A stretch of 31,801 nt of DNA from Chara braunii. Lineage: Eukaryota > Streptophyta > Charophyceae > Charales > Characeae. The stretch is from NCBI GenBank assembly GCA_003427395.1, contig BFEA01000056.1, positions 2,958,103-2,989,903 of the forward strand, read 5' to 3'. Every line of letters starts with the position of its first letter. Positions within the stretch are counted from its first letter, which is position 1. The notes under the pieces are model-generated. The model saw nothing but the letters and a program-made list of their open reading frames with translations. It did no database searches and was not told the DNA's origin. Shown piece after piece: positions 11,151 through 22,650 of the stretch. The position numbers and the translations under genes are program-made.

Positions 11151-12456
11151 AAGGCCAAATTGCGACCATAATTTATTTAACGGTTGCAATAATTTATTTT
11201 TATTTTTTGGTGGGAAAAGATCACAACAAAATCTACAAGCACTCTAATTTTCAGATTTTTTTCACAGTCTTAATGGTTTTTTGAATTATTTTATGATATC
11301 TGTCATGAAAAGACAACGACCAAACATATGCATGCTCAAATTTTCATATTTTTCTATGAATCCCTTCAAGCACAAAAAATCGCAAAAGTTGCCTCTGACA
11401 ATTTATGGGACTGGATCTGCTAGTACCCTCCACCTTTGACAACTTGCGTGTTGGACTTCTGACAACGCCTCCATTTCTTACTTTTTGGGGGGGTCCGCTT
11501 CCACCTAAGAATTGGTCGTTCCTTTTTCAAAAGACCCGGTTCTACTAGTTGTAGGTCGTTTGCAATATCGCTAGGGACCGGTCCCCAAAAAACTTTTGCT
11601 CCTTAAGAACCCACTTGTGTCTTGGTCGCCCGCCGCCGAAAATGCGACACCTTGGCACGGACGTTGAAACACACTATACCACAACCTTAGGGCTGCAAAC
11701 AAGCTCAATGGTTGAACAACTATCTAAAGTTGTTGTCCATTAGGCTACTCCCAAGAGCTGGAACAACCTACGTAGTCCCTCTTTGTACGAGTGTCCCCAA
11801 ACCCCAAGATGACTGTAATCTTCCACTCTTTTGGTCCTACTCTTCTGGTCCCACTCTTCTGGTCTCACTCCTCTTGTCATTGTCTGAGAGAGGGACGACT
11901 TCTGCTTCTCCACAATCAGCCACCATCTCCATGTGGCAGTGTACCTATTTCTCCTCTTCTAGTTGCTCCTGGGGATGGCCGCAATTCTCCCCCTGTCTCA
12001 CCCTAACCCCAACAGCCAACTTGAATGTTAGTCTATCCCAAACCATGGTAGTGGTTGCATGCTACCTCTGCCATTTTCCCAGCAAGAACCATGCTTGGAT
12101 ACCACCCCTGCCATTTTCCCAGAAGGAATCATGCCCTCATCTTTGGTAGTAACCTCCCTCATCCTTTTTCCCTTCACTCCCTTTCTCTTATCCTATTTAT
12201 ACCGCAACTCCCCCCGACGTCGAAAATTAGGGGCGATCAGCAACACGAGTTCATAGAGCTACCGCACAATATGAAGAGCCAACAAAACGACAAAAGTAAA
12301 AATTGCATATAATTACCGCAGAAAGAGCACGACGAAATCTACCAACTCTCCCAATAATTTTACATAATTTTCGGAGATTGAAAAATAGCTGAAATTATGG
12401 TATTTTTCTCGTTGGCCCACCAGTCATAGAGTTAAAAATAAAAAATAAAAAAATTC
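11151..12456. other. Non-coding stretch, partly GC-richer
   Basis: The segment 11400-12250 is richer in C and lacks stops in places (a 145-codon frame at 11712-12149), but the translation is low-complexity Ser/Leu/Pro with no motif. It holds short direct repeats, for example ccattttcccag twice near 12071 and 12111. I do not call a gene. Confidence 0.45.
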
Positions 12457-12465
12457 GGCGTAGTA

Positions 12466-12741
12466 CTAAGCTACCAGCCGGGCCGCCCGGGTCCCAGGTG
12501 GCCAGCCCGTGCAAGGACAAGGGAGGGTCCCATTAAAAAACAAAAAAAATCCAAAAAATCCGAAAAAAAACCTATGTTATGCAGAAAAATAAACTAAACA
12601 ACGTTTGCCTCAGGGTCACATCGAAATTCTTTACCAAATTTAAAATATAAAATAAAATGTTAAAATATTTTTTATTTTTTAAAAATTTTAAATATTTTTG
12701 GCTCGGCCGGGCAAGTGACCCCGGGCCACTTTGGTAGCCTA
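12466..12741. mobile_element. 276-bp foldback/TIR element, copy A, with 9-bp target duplication
   Basis: The element starts CTAAGCTACCAG and ends TGGTAGCCTA, so GCTACC is inverted at the two ends, with GC-rich subterminal arms (GGGCC, CCCGGG) that can also pair. GGCGTAGTA is present immediately before (12457-12465) and immediately after (12742-12750). A 9-bp duplication suits a Mutator-like MITE. The interior is A-rich and non-coding, and is shared with copy B at 15086-15356. Confidence 0.8.
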
Positions 12742-12750
12742 GGCGTAGTA

Positions 12751-13002
12751 TTTATTTCACTGTTCTTTTTTTTAAGTTTTTAAATATTTTGTCTGGAAAG
12801 ATATAAACCTAATATACAGACTATTCAATTTTCATAGCTTTTAAGACATTCATTCTACTAGGCGCAAAAAATCATGGAAAATATGATATTGTATAGAGTC
12901 GTGACTTGGGGAAAAGCATCACATCTCTCCTTATTTGAAAAAACACTTATGACAAATGGTTGACTCTTTGCTAACTTGTGGTCCGTAGGATCTGTACGTT
13001 AA
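12751..13002. other. AT-rich non-coding spacer
   Basis: There is nothing recognisable between the foldback element and the LINE fragment. Confidence 0.4.
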
Positions 13003-14474
13003 TTGAGTAACTCTTTATATATCATGATCCGTAAGCGTGCTGCTAAGTTCGTTTATAAGCCATTTTCAGAAAAGAACGATGAATTTATATCCAAAGATGC
13101 TTGGGAGATGATTTGTCTCCCTAGAGAAGCAGGGTTGGGTCTTAAAGAGACCAAGAGGCATAATGATGCTATACTTATTCGTTGGATCCTACGTGCTAGC
13201 TTGGATCATAAAGATCACCACTGGTTAGACGTGGCGAAAAAGATGATGTCCACGGAGTGAAACTTTACAAGACATGAAGACACCTTGACTTGTCAAATGG
13301 TTTTTTCTTACCAAAGAACGCACGTTGAATCTTTTTTTTGTCACAAGTGATTAATGTTTAGAACAAGCCGAGACTAGATGTATGGGATGCCCGTGTACAA
13401 AAGAGGAAGTGCTGACGTATCTGCTGTTTGAGAACCTCCACATAAGAGATATGAATGATAACCGGTTTGAGGCAAACACGCGAAAATTGAGTTTTTGACG
13501 TCAATTGATCGAGAGAGGAATCCTCATGATTCTTGATTTAGAGGACGATCTCTTGGGCAATTAGAAACTGATTTCAGAGTTGAAAACGAAACTTTGTCAA
13601 CTGGGTTACGTAGAAGCACGTGTGCAAACTTTGATAACTGCTATCCTCAAATATTGGAAAAATATATTTTTTTACCTAAAGTGGATCCCTCGGGCATCAG
13701 GTATGCTACGATTAGAGTGATTGAATAGGTTGATGATCAAGGGGAATGACATTGTTTTTTTTTTTCCAATGGTAAGTACTTCAGGAAGCTGAGATTTGAC
13801 CGAAGGCTATATGAATGGCATGTCAAGCGTAAGGGAGACAATAATTTAAAGTTACTAGATTGTAAGTCAACTGATGGGTATACGATGAGGCCAACTCTTA
13901 AACATCCTTTGGTGGTGGCAAAAAACCATTGGTCACAACTTGTAAAGGTAATCCATGAAGAGATTTGTCGTCCACTGCACAATTGCTGGTCACAGTTAAG
14001 TATTATCACATATACGAGACAAACATCAATCATATGGTTTGTCTCACAGGTTGTCACACCGTCAACAGTCTGGTTAGTTGACAAGGATGAAGATTGATAT
14101 GAAATGTATGAGATATCAATGGGCTTTCAAATCTACTGTTCACCTATTGTGAGACTGCCCCGCATCCAATAGGATGTGGCAGTGGGTAATTACATGGTGA
14201 GATAGGTTGTCCGGTTCAACATTCCAATGAAACAAGATCTGAACCCTGTTGGGTGGACTTCCTGGAAATATTAGCTTGACAAAAGGATGGGGATACATTG
14301 CTAAAGTACTTTGGGCTTACAGTTTAAGGACAATCCGGGCTAAGAGGAATGAATGTATGACAAGAATGGTCCAACAAACAAATTCATTCATATTTTGCTC
14401 TTTATCTCATAAGGACTATCTTGTCAGACAAGAGAAATAAAATTTTCACGACAAAAATTTCAACAAAAAAAAAA
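13003..14474 (+). pseudogene. LINE (non-LTR retrotransposon) ORF2, C-terminal fragment, decayed
   Basis: The open stretch 13003-13260 reads as the post-RT region of a plant/algal LINE. The order ISKDAWEMICLPREAGLGL, then a KRHNDAILIRWILRA segment, matches the W..iC.PkeeGGLGlrd...N.AllakWiwR theme of that region. After frameshifts and stops, TVHLL(stop)DCPASNRMW at about 14135-14180 resembles the zinc-binding reverse-transcriptase-associated domain (H..C...W). WGYIAKVLWAYSLRTIRAKRNE at about 14290-14355 is the usual last helical segment of such ORFs. An A10 tract at 14465-14474 may be the tail. The 5' part (endonuclease, RT) is absent, as in a 5'-truncated insertion. A second, fuller LINE lies at 17.4-21.5 kb in the same orientation. 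Confidence 0.75.
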
Positions 14475-15085
14475 GGAAGATGAGGTACTACTTCCATTGC
14501 CCACACGTTGTACAGTGACAAAATTGAAAAATATGATCAATTGGCACGATATTTATTTTACAGTCTAAACGATTTTCTTTTTTATTTTTTCGATATAATA
14601 TACAATATCTTTTTCTTTTCTTTAATACTTCGTTAGTGCGCAAAAAAATAAAATCACCGAAGTTGATGCTTGTAAATAGCTGGACTTGACCCGTCTGCAC
14701 CTGTCAGCCGACGCCCCCTAAAACCCGGTCCCTCACACTGTTCCCCTTTTTAAATATTCCTACAGTGTCACCTACTGTCTTAAAAATAAATCAACGTACG
14801 TACGTTGTATACGAATACAATATACAAGGTACGTCGCATTCGAATACAATGTACGTACGTTGTACAACGAGATTTAGGGTACAAGTTTGCAGGTAGCTTG
14901 TAGTACCAAATATCGTTTTTTTCTTTTTTTTTTTCGAATTCGGTTGGGAGTTTATGCAAGACCCTCTATCAAAAGTTGTTTGTACTGCAATTTCGTACAA
15001 TGTAGTTTTTTACAATTTTTTTATTGGTTTTTTTAAATCAAAATTTTTAAGAAATCATAAAACATTGAAAAATATCATGAACGAC

Positions 15086-15356
15086 TAGGCTACCAGCCGG
15101 GCCGCCCGGATTCCGGGTGGCCAACTCATGGAAAGACAAGGGAAGGTCCCAATAAAAAAAAAAAATCCACAAAATTCAAAAAAAAACTATGTTATGCAGA
15201 AAAATAAACTAAACAACTTTTGCCTCAGGGTCATATCGAATATCAACACCAAATTAAGAATAAAATTTAAAATTTTAAACTCATTTATTTATTTGTATAT
15301 TTTTATTTATTTTTAGTCAGGCCAAGCAAGTGAGTCGGGGCTACTCTGGTAACCTG
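15086..15356. mobile_element. 271-bp foldback/TIR element, copy B
   Basis: It starts TAGGCTACCAGCCGGGCC and ends CTGGTAACCTG. It closely matches copy A (12466-12741) through the GC-rich left arm, the A-run and the gttatgcagaaaaataaact segment, in the same orientation. No clear target duplication remains. It has mostly transition differences from copy A. Confidence 0.75.
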
Positions 15357-15520
15357 GATCAACATACATTTTTATTTTTTTATATTTTTTTATCAAATTT
15401 AATCGTGAATCTTGACATGAACCGTAGGCAAAAGTTATTTATATTGCAATCTTGTAAAAAACAAAATTATCATAATTTTGTATTTTTTTTGGAAAAAAAA
15501 AGTATAAATTTGAATGCAAC

Positions 15521-15554
15521 GTACATATGTTGTATTCGAATACAACGTACGTAC
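15521..15554. repeat. 34-base palindrome centred on TTCGAA
   Basis: The 18-base core GTTGTATTCGAATACAAC (15529-15546) is a perfect palindrome. The arms extend to 15521 and 15554 through GTAC-rich sequence with two imperfect pairs. Related, less perfect copies lie at about 14794-14866. Confidence 0.85.
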
Positions 15555-15672
15555 ATTACATTCGTCCATACATTCAATTCGGGGGGGGGGAAAACAACGA
15601 TTTTCAAAAACTCATTTTTTTAAGGTAAGTTGAATTGAACGTACGTGAGTTTTTTTTGTGTTAAGACAGTAG

Positions 15673-16010
15673 TTTGTCCATCCGCAAAAGTCAGCCATGA
15701 AAGGTGGAGAGAAAATAAGGACCAAATCACAAAGTTTGATACTCACTCATTGTTCTTACCTCTCACAGAACACAAGCAAAATAAAGTATAGGCTCAACAT
15801 GCTAGCTTTAACTCCTAGAGAGCAGAAAGGGAAGGAGAAAGGACATATGAAAAATTTTCAAAAACTAGTCTTCAATAGGGCAGAAAGAGATAAGATTAAT
15901 AAGCATATTTATAAAACTTTTACGAAGAAACCGAAACCCAATATAAGAGTTAATACAAATAGAATAACTGGTCATATCTCACCGAAAATAGAGTCTGACT
16001 TTATCCCCTC
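15673..16010. other. Non-coding or unrecognised stretch
   Basis: A Lys-rich frame opens at 15697 and runs to 16137 without a recognisable motif. Its last third is the tRNA-like repeat, so I do not call it a gene. Confidence 0.4.
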
Positions 16011-16014
16011 TCCC

Positions 16015-16088
16015 AAACGGGACTTGATTCGAACCTCCCAAGTGGTGGTGTCAGGTGACCAGCAAGAAATCATCCTACTTAGCAGTCC
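16015..16088 (-). repeat. tRNA-like sequence (Pol III A/B-box head), copy 1
   Basis: Read on the minus strand, an A-box-like CTGCTAAGTAGG (16074-16085) is followed by a B-box core GGTTCGAATC (16026-16035), close to the consensus GGTTCGANTCC. The spacing is slightly longer than in a tRNA. It is in tandem with copy 2 at a period of exactly 75 bp. It does not fold convincingly as a complete tRNA by eye; a tRNA pseudogene or SINE head is more likely. Confidence 0.5.
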
Positions 16089-16089
16089 T

Positions 16090-16166
16090 CAACGAGATGC
16101 GATTCGAACCTTCCTGGTGGTAGTGTCAGGGGACTAGCAAGATAACATCCTACTCAGCGATACCTA
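16090..16166 (-). repeat. tRNA-like sequence (Pol III A/B-box head), copy 2
   Basis: On the minus strand, TCGCTGAGTAGG (16149-16160) differs from the A-box consensus TRGCNNAGYNGG at one position, and GGTTCGAATC (16101-16110) matches the core of the B box. The box-to-box distance is 50 bases. The 75-bp offset from copy 1 holds for both boxes, so the pair arose by tandem duplication. Confidence 0.5.
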
Positions 16167-17400
16167 TACATTTTGGAAGCAGGACCAAATGCAGTCTCAA
16201 CTCTCCAATGACTCTAATGACTCAAACAAAAGGCAAAGCTTCACAAATAGGTCGTCGGTCGCCACAAACGAGACTATGAGATGCAACGAAAAGGAGGGTT
16301 AACAGACAACTATGGCAGACAATAACAAACTGATTGAAAAGTACAAAATTTACTTGACCCTGTTGTTTGAACCTGTTAAAGGAAAAAATATTAATAATAA
16401 AGAATAATGAAAATCTAATATGGAGCCAAGTGGAGAACCGCATAATATGTAAAACACAATTATTACTGATCTATCAGAAGTGTCTGTCTTATAAAGGGTT
16501 TTGTCGTTTACACCACAACAGGGCAATGAAGAACGAGTGGAGGATACTATTGAAGTCGTATCCCATATAACTAGTGAAAAAAAATCTATGGTCCTTAAAA
16601 AAAAGAATAATTGAAAGAAGAATAGAAGGTCATCCTCGATTGAGTGTGACAGTGGGGAGGATGGAGAGGTAGATAGTGAAACAAAAACAAAAAATAATGG
16701 TTCAGAAGAATAATAAAAAAAAATTGACCTCACATAAAATATCCCCACACGGTAACCCAACACCCCCCTTACAATTCCAGATAACACGAGTAAGTATAAA
16801 AAACTCAGAACAAGATTGGAAATAAACATACATAAAACGATGTTGTCAAAGGAAGGTATAATGATTATTCATGTCAAATTTAAAGAGGGGATATAGGAGA
16901 TTGAGCTGTCGGAAATAAAAGGACCTCAATATGGGGGAATTGCAGTTCAGGGCATGAAATCTTCGTTCCTTTCACTCTTTAATCTGACGGGAGGCAGGGA
17001 AGGAGAAACCATGATGAAAATTGACACATTCAATTTATAAAGGAACTTTTCCCCCAGGGGGATGGACTATCCTCACATAGATATCGGAACCGGGTAAGGT
17101 GACATCGATCTGAGATATAAGGTTGTTGATACAGTAAATCTGAAATGAATGGGGAAAAATACCCTCAAGGAAGTATAAATTTTAAACGTGAAGATCGAAA
17201 CCAACCCCTTTTGGTCGAATTCGGATGTGACAACCCTTTTCCTCCACATCCTCAAACACTCCATCCTTGACACGAGTGCGGTGTTGTATACGGAAGATGA
17301 AATAATTTGTAAATTTTTGAGTCACGAACACTAAAGACTTACTTTAATCAATACCTCACAATGAAAGATAGAGATAGACTCTGTAAACTTAATTGGATTA
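16167..17400 (+). other. AT-rich stretch, possibly the 5' region/ORF1 relic of the LINE
   Basis: Segments with few stops appear on the plus strand (for example 16850-17040, reading EGIMIIHVKFKEGI and IKGPQYGGIAVQGM). Their position just upstream of the endonuclease relic suits a degraded ORF1. I cannot see a zinc knuckle or RNA-binding motif, so this is inference from position. Confidence 0.25.
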
Positions 17401-17458
17401 CTGTACAAGAAAAAAAAAAAATTGGAAACTTCTAAAAACAAATGCATTCCTAAATCTC

Positions 17459-20400
17459 ATGTCTCTTAACGTTAATGAGATAACCTTTACAAAACAAAAT
17501 AAGAATATGTTATTTATGAACAACTAAAAGGTGTCGATAGTAGAAACTCGTCCGATATCATATGTAAATAGGAAACCCACTTAATGAACTCAAATAATAA
17601 TAATCATAATAAAAAAAAGTCTCACCATATACGACATACAATGCTCTTACCTCAAACCCAGAGAGTGCAGAGGTAGCAATATGGATTCCACCGGATTCAA
17701 AGGTTGATGTCCTCTATTAGATAACTGATAATATCCTGGCGATGCTAAAAATAAAAGTTATAGGTATACTTTGTGTTTATGGACCCAATGATGTAGGGGA
17801 AAGACAAACATTTGTTCAAGACATTCTCCCTCAAGTCCTTATTGGAGTCTCATTGACCATTGTTTGAGATTTCAATATTGCCCATGATTGCAATCTTTCA
17901 GATGACATATCCCATCCCCATGTCCATCGTATATTCATACATATGAGAATATCATTCTCTGTTTGTGTCAGAATGCGAACTTATTTGACTCCTTCATAAG
18001 ACTAAACCCCTTTCCCATATTTTCACCTGTTTTAAAAAGAATCAATCCAGACAAAGCATGAAATCACACATAAACCCCATACTAGTGTCGGAAGAGCTAC
18101 AAAGGGTTTTACAATCCACATGTATCCTTCCGTGTAGTACAATCTTCTCATTTATTAAAAAACATGATAAAGGTAAGGAATATTACAAACTCAATACATC
18201 TCATCTCAAACTTAACAGTCTTAAAACGTACCTAAAAGATGAGTGAGAATTAAAAAAAAAAAAAAAAAAAAAATCCCTAATAAAAAATAACATCAAATGA
18301 CCTAATTTTTATAAGACGTAAATGCAATGAGTAGCCCAAGGCATTGGTTAACGAAAAACGTTAGGAAGAAACTCATCTCCACAAAATGATTAATGATCTT
18401 CAACTAAGAGAGACTAAATCGCAAGAACAAAAACACATAAAATTCATCGCAAGTGCGATTCATAATTTAGAGAACCGACTCCTTAATAACATGGAATATC
18501 GATGGAAAGGGTTGAGGATCAGAGAAAACTTAAAAAAACATCAGATGAAATAAAACATGAATGTAAAATTATTTGCAATGGTTAGAGAGCATGGACTGGT
18601 ATGTGCACTGTAGCAAATATGCAAATTACTAAAGACTTCTTCAACTCTTGGCATAACATCATCCCCATCATACAAAAGGCAGTTGAAACAAATAAATTTC
18701 TTTGGCCATTGACAAAAGCGATAACCGATAAATAAAATGAGAAAATTAAAAAAAACATTAACTAAATAAAAAGTATGAAAAACCTTAATCCTAATGGAAG
18801 AGGAAAAAACACTAGGTATAAATGGTTTGCTAAATGAATTATGGAAAAGCATGTGAGACACATTTTCTAAGGATCTAATGAACTACAATCATAATATTTC
18901 GGCATTAGGAAATATGAGCGAGATAACAAGTTAAGGAGTACTCACCCTTATTTGGAAAAAAAAAATCAAATCAAATTTAATATATGCAATTATCGACCTA
19001 TCACTTTACTCACTACAATTTAAAAACTAGTGACCAAACTTCTGACTAAAAGGCTAACCAATTTTATCGTAGACGTTATACACCCAACTCAAGCAGGTTT
19101 CATAACACTAAAAAATATACAAGACAATACTCTTTTAATTAACGAATTAATCAAAGTCACGAGACAATTTAAACAGAATATAACGTTTATTTTTATAGAC
19201 TTTGAAAAAACATATAACCATGTCGATTGACCATTTTTTTATAAATCTCCGAAAAAAATAATTTTTGGTCCAGGATTCAAGAGATGGATAAAAATTATGC
19301 ATCATAACACGACCACCGGAGTATGATTAACGAGAATGTGGACCACATTATCGAGCTATAGAGATCAGTAAGGCAATGAGACTCAGTAGTCTCATTTACA
19401 TTCGTCATTATTATGGAGACCCTAGCATTTAACCTATGACAAAATAGAGACATAAGAAGGATACAAACTACTTCGGTACTTGAAGATGCAATCCCTATAT
19501 ATTAACTATTTGCGAACGATCTCTCTCTTGTGATAGATACCACATACAATAATATGATAGTCCTACAAAGATTAATGAACCAATTTAGTAGGGTATCAAA
19601 TAAAAAAAATCAATTGGGGTCATAAACTCTCAGATGGTGGATTCACTACAAGGGAGTAAAACCTCAAGAATGAACTAAAATCAAATGACTTCCCAAAGAC
19701 ACTCCAGTTAAAGTACTTGACATAAATTTGTCTGTTGATGGTAAACCCCAATCCAAAATGAATGAATATAAAGAATGTCAATAATAAGGTAGGACTATAA
19801 AAAAATAAGCACACATATATATTCAGTTGCGCAGTACTCATAAACAATATTATCATAGTCTCTATATGGTATAATTCATCTATATGGCACAATGAATAAG
19901 ACAACAACAAAAAGTTTTAAGAACAACTTTCAACTTTTTTTGAAGAGGAAATCATAAATTCAGTAATGTTATTAGTAGGGTTGCATAATCTATGATGATG
20001 GAATCGAAAGTCGGAGGTGGATTAAGAATAATTGACCTTGTAATTCAGTTAATGACTTTTTGCATCCAGTGAATTATGAAACTCCTTGGAGAGCCATAGC
20101 ATAAAAATAAATAAAGAGACTAGCCTCCCCTACTCCTGATGAAGTTGACCGTAATGTAGCTATTAATGGCTTATTCCCAGATAATCCTCTAGAGATTGGA
20201 AGGTGAAAGAAATAAACAAGAAAAAAGTTGTAAAAGTGGACATCAACAAGGATCTATTTTGGATTATGCTTTTCAAAACCTAGAGAAAACTGCCCCTAAC
20301 TGATAAGATCTCACTAAGTAGATGGGAGGAGGTATGCCAACAACCCCTTTTCAGTAACACCTGGATTAAAGACTCACAAGGACATACTACAACATACCCT

Positions 20401-21560
20401 TTACTGTAATGAATCCCCATGAAAAATGTGAATCAAAAGAGGAATGATAAGAATTAAAAATATATGAAATAATAAAACTAAATAGTGAATTTTCTCAAAT
20501 CAAATACAAAAAGGTTGAAATATTATCATCACATCAAGGGAGCGTTGAAAAAAATAATAGACCTTATTCCATGAAACTGAGTTCGATTTTAAGACAAGGG
20601 GTCAAAATCAAAAAAAATAATTGGGTGACATTGAAAAATTGTACACACGAGATAGTTAATATCCTTCTCAATTAACCAAAATTGGGATATACACATTATC
20701 CTTTTTTATCTTTAAGAAGATAACAATAGAATCCTCAAAGACCCTAACAAACTCGAATGGGTATAAGAGAATCAAATTTTCATAATCATAACCTCGCAAA
20801 CTAAGGATTCTTGGATTGTCTTTTTGCGTGACACTCCCATGTCTCATCTTCCTTTAGATGCGGGGCAACCAATTGAAAATGGGGATCTCAAGTGAAAGGT
20901 AGGATAAATTATACAATAACTCTGCATAATCTCTTTGTCAAGTCTACATATCGTATGCTAAGACCTATAATAAACATCAAAGATAAAATTTTGGGTCGAC
21001 AGAACCCTTATCTTAATCTAGATAGAGGTCAATTGTATAATATTAAATGGTTTACCTCACAAAGAGTTAAAGAAACCAAAATAGCATCGCTTCAATGACA
21101 TATTTTCCATGAATGTTTGCCAACTAACGATTGGTTAATATATGAAATCTCATTGGAAATGAAATAAATTGTTGAGCCTTGGTGTGAACTTGTAAAATTG
21201 CATTTCCAAATAAATAAAATACCGGAGACTATTGAGTACATTTTTCTTTAGTGCAAGGGGTCAATTTGGCTTTAGAGATCGTGAGACCGAAAATGAGACC
21301 TGCTAAGATCCAATTTTAAATGGTCATGGTGGTGGAAACCCATCCTTCTTCAAAGTTGAGTCGCAGATCCATATGACGAATTCTCATAAAAACGTTTATC
21401 TCTTGAGTCGAAGAGCGATCCTCTGGGTCATCTGGAGGAGAAGATGTTACGTATGAGTGAGAGGGAGTTAAACTTGATGACCCATAATTCATAGGAAGCA
21501 TCAAGTTGCAAATTCAAACTGATATTAAAACAACATGGGAACACACAAAACAAAAAATTA
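17459..21560 (+). pseudogene. LINE ORF2 relic: endonuclease, reverse transcriptase, C-terminal domain
   Basis: This is an ordered series of LINE motifs spread over all three plus-strand frames. An AP-endonuclease start SLNVNE is at 17462; DIICK(stop)ETHL at 17554 corresponds to the catalytic-Glu motif; LCVYGPNDVGERQTF is at 17769 and DFNIAHD at about 17869. KGKEYYKLNTSHL at about 18170 closes the endonuclease. The RT block begins NYRPITLLTT at 18988 and continues QAGFI and FIDFEKTYNHVD to 19230. FANDLSLV at 19509 stands where the (Y/F)ADD catalytic box should be, with the first Asp changed to Asn. The C-terminal zinc-type region WCELVKLHF...ETIEYIFL(stop)CKGS is at 21181-21260. Many stops and frameshifts make it non-functional. 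Confidence 0.8.
18252..18273 (+). repeat. Poly(A) run of about 22 bases inside the LINE relic
   Basis: An A tract lies between the endonuclease and RT parts. It may be microsatellite expansion or the tail of an insertion too decayed to recognise. Confidence 0.85.
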
Positions 21561-21599
21561 AATATTTGAAAAGGAAGAAATAAATATGAGACCGTTGTC

Positions 21600-22016
21600 G
21601 TGCGCGGCGGTCCCGGATCCTGCTGGGGAGCGTTGAATCTCACGGTCGTGTCACGCAGGATTTTATCTTTGAAGAACAACAAGTCACCACTCCAACCGTG
21701 CGCGCGTGCTATACCTCTCACGACACCCCACGACAGGGCGGGGTGCCGTGAGGTACAACTCACCTCTACCCGAGGGGCTGTCACCACCCTCTGGTAGGTA
21801 TATCCCTGCTGAGCTACCGACCCACATGCGAAGGCTTTTACATGCCTTTGTAGAGGTAGGTCGGCCGAAGGCGTTTTCTCAATCGACGTAGCATAGGTAT
21901 ACACGCGGTTGAACGCCTCAGACTGACCCGTTTGCGTGTCAGGCATCCGGACGCTGATCTCCCGGACCAACTTACTATTCAGGTCGACTTGACTGACGAT
22001 CTTTCGCGCATACAAG
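21600..22016 (-). ncRNA. Hairpin island I with a consensus Pol III A box
   Basis: This GC-richer block abuts the AT-rich LINE relic. Stems include ATCCTGC/GCAGGAT (21617-21623 with 21655-21661), a 12-pair hairpin at 21717-21752 (CTCACG-CACCCC arms, one A-C position), a 10-pair hairpin at 21766-21797 (CTACC/GGTAG then GAGGG/CCCTC, one mismatch) and AGGCGTT/AACGCCT (21869-21875 with 21912-21918). On the minus strand TAGCTCAGCAGG (21805-21816) matches the A-box consensus at all 12 positions. I found no B box at the expected place. A 195-codon minus-strand frame crosses the block but has no motif. Structured RNA gene or SINE is inference. Confidence 0.4.
21805..21816 (-). promoter_or_regulatory. 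Pol III A-box-like sequence
   Basis: The reverse complement TAGCTCAGCAGG fits TRGCNNAGYNGG completely. It lies between two hairpins of island I. Confidence 0.45.
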
Positions 22017-22650
22017 TGATCTAGCCAATTCGTATTGACGAATAAATTTTATATGTTGTATAAGATTATTTCAAACTGATACAAACATAATATATACTTT
22101 TCAAAAGTTGAGACTGAAAAGACAAGGAGATGTCTTTTATATTTTTCCACAAACAAAGACAAACATCAAAATGAACGGAGCTTTGACTTTTGAAAGAGAA
22201 ACAATCAAATAGGCTTTTGGCCATTCAAACAAACATCACAAAAAAAAAATAGGTTCATAGTTTGTCAAATATGCATCAGAAATAAAATATAAGTTCATGA
22301 CCTTTCAAAGAAAAATGATATGAATAAGGTCCTTTCGCCTTTGTGAATTATCATAATCTATTCAACATCAAAGGGGTAAAAGTCAGAAACCCAAACCAAA
22401 TATACAAAGGTTACGAGTCGACGAAATGTCTGAGTCGAGGCTCAGGTAAGCATAAGCAATGCGAGTTGAGTGAATAACACGGGATTGGTCGTCTTACTGA
22501 CCTGCAGACAAAACAAAAGCATTTCGCAATCCTAACAGAGTCAACCATTCATTTACTTCCACACACATTACACTTGTACTTCCAAATCTCTCTGCCATAC
22601 ATTTCTGTTTCGACTCAGTCATTCAATAACCTCTTTAGACCAAATACAGA
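22017..22650. other. AT-rich stretch, possibly the R/U5 side of an LTR on the minus strand
   Basis: There are short open frames without motifs. Read on the minus strand it lies downstream of the TATA box at 22651 and may include LTR sequence, but no LTR end (CA) or primer-binding site can be fixed. Confidence 0.3.

Larger units (their letters stand above)
14772..15672. mobile_element. Inverted-repeat element of about 0.9 kb containing a nested MITE
   Basis: CTACTGTCTTAA at 14772-14783 is exactly inverted at 15661-15672. Weaker inverted similarity continues inward through ACGTACGT-containing sequence. The middle is occupied by the foldback element copy B (15086-15356). On both sides of that copy there is a diverged direct repeat (aaaagttgtttgtactgcaa at about 14971 and aaaagttatttatattgcaa at about 15431). 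No transposase is present. Confidence 0.5.

Noticed and set aside
10728-11247. Frames spanning the N run
   Set aside because: They contain about 98 unknown residues and exist only because N is not read as stop.
15697-16137. 146-codon Lys-rich frame
   Set aside because: Its C-terminal third is the minus-strand tRNA-like repeat and the rest has no motif.
21428-22015. 195-codon open frame on the minus strand over hairpin island I
   Set aside because: No recognisable motif, and it runs from a GC-rich hairpin block into AT-rich LINE relic sequence; the openness follows from composition.
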